From positions 1 through 5,209 of the forward strand of contig CAZXYF010000217.1 in assembly GCA_964644705.1 (NCBI GenBank): a stretch of DNA of 5,209 bases. The letters are read 5' to 3'. Below the pieces are notes generated by a model. That model saw only the letters and a program-made list of their open reading frames with translations. It had not been told where the DNA came from and searched no databases. Shown here piece after piece: positions 5,106 through 5,209 of the stretch (its first letter is position 1; the number at the start of each line of letters is the position of its first letter). Both the position numbers and the translations under genes were made by a program. Source of the DNA: CAZXYF01 sp964644705. Lineage in GTDB: Bacteria > Planctomycetota > Brocadiia > SM23-32.

Positions 5106-5209
5106 CCTACTTTCACCGTGCCGTACTGAAACGCAGGATGCCGCAGCTCGTAGTTTAGAAATTGGAGCAAAATTCAGCGTTCCCCCCTCGCATGGACAAG
5201 GTGCCGCGC
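5106..5209. repeat. Copy 2 of the 194-bp-period repeat, cut by the window edge
   Basis: This corresponds to 4912-5015, as described for copy 1. The conserved TCGCATGGACAAGG block (5188-5201) and GCCGCGC end exactly at the last base, so the unit very likely continues outside the window. If the unit is truly tandem, sequence like 5016 onwards should follow. Confidence 0.7.

Larger units (their letters stand above)
4263..5209. other. Long region without a convincing gene
   Basis: About 950 bp, nearly a fifth of the window. Open frames are present on both strands but are short and mutually overlapping, lack Shine-Dalgarno sequences and give Cys/Arg/Ser-rich or proline-rich translations without recognisable domains. 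The longest, on the - strand at 4486-4830, runs straight through the 4709-4726 hairpin. The region holds that terminator-like hairpin, two further triloop hairpins (4798-4835), an inverted repeat (5022-5046) and a diverged repeat of 194-bp period at the right edge. I find no tRNA-like cloverleaf, transposase or phage signature. Confidence 0.55.

Noticed and set aside
4861..5170. Overlapping - strand frames of 74 and 87 codons across the 194-bp repeat
   Set aside because: They lie in different frames over the same repeat DNA, lack ribosome binding sites, and the repeat period (194) is not a multiple of three, so a repeated coding unit is unlikely.

Overview
The window holds three intact protein genes, one broken gene and two long non-coding stretches. 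The 5' end has a TmCorA-type divalent-cation channel gene (corA, + strand). Next comes a degraded relic of an electron-transport complex subunit gene (rnfC-like, - strand, three reading frames), then an N-acylglucosamine 2-epimerase (AGE) family sugar epimerase/isomerase (+ strand). Converging on that gene from the other side is an exported MORN-like repeat protein (- strand). About 950 bp of apparently gene-free DNA closes the window.

The organism is a bacterium of moderately high GC content. Short heptanucleotide arrays between genes, an Rnf relic, an AGE enzyme and a MORN-like exported protein would fit a member of the PVC group (Verrucomicrobiota, Kiritimatiellota, Lentisphaerota) or a similar Gram-negative lineage. 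This is an impression and not a demonstrated assignment. The genes do not form an obvious operon: strands alternate, gaps are long, and the products (ion uptake, sugar interconversion, envelope repeat protein) share no pathway. It looks like a loosely packed chromosomal region with gene decay and repeat expansion.

Layout: 1-194, corA leader with two hairpins; 195-1259, corA; 1295-1323, a short heptad-like repeat; about 1393-1702, rnfC relic on the - strand; 1764-3014, AGE-family enzyme; 3110-3129, its probable terminator; 3294-3391, fourteen 7-bp units CAACTAT and variants; 3402-4262, MORN-like protein on the - strand; 4263-5209, no convincing gene, but an orphan - strand terminator-like hairpin, two more triloop hairpins, and a diverged repeat recurring at exactly 194 bp that runs off the window end.

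The most notable items are the rnfC relic, where separate frameshifts and an internal deletion can be located; the heptad array, which puts stop codons in all six frames between two convergent genes; and the 194-bp-period repeat at the right edge. I see no CRISPR array, tRNA, rRNA, intact transposase or recognisable defence system.
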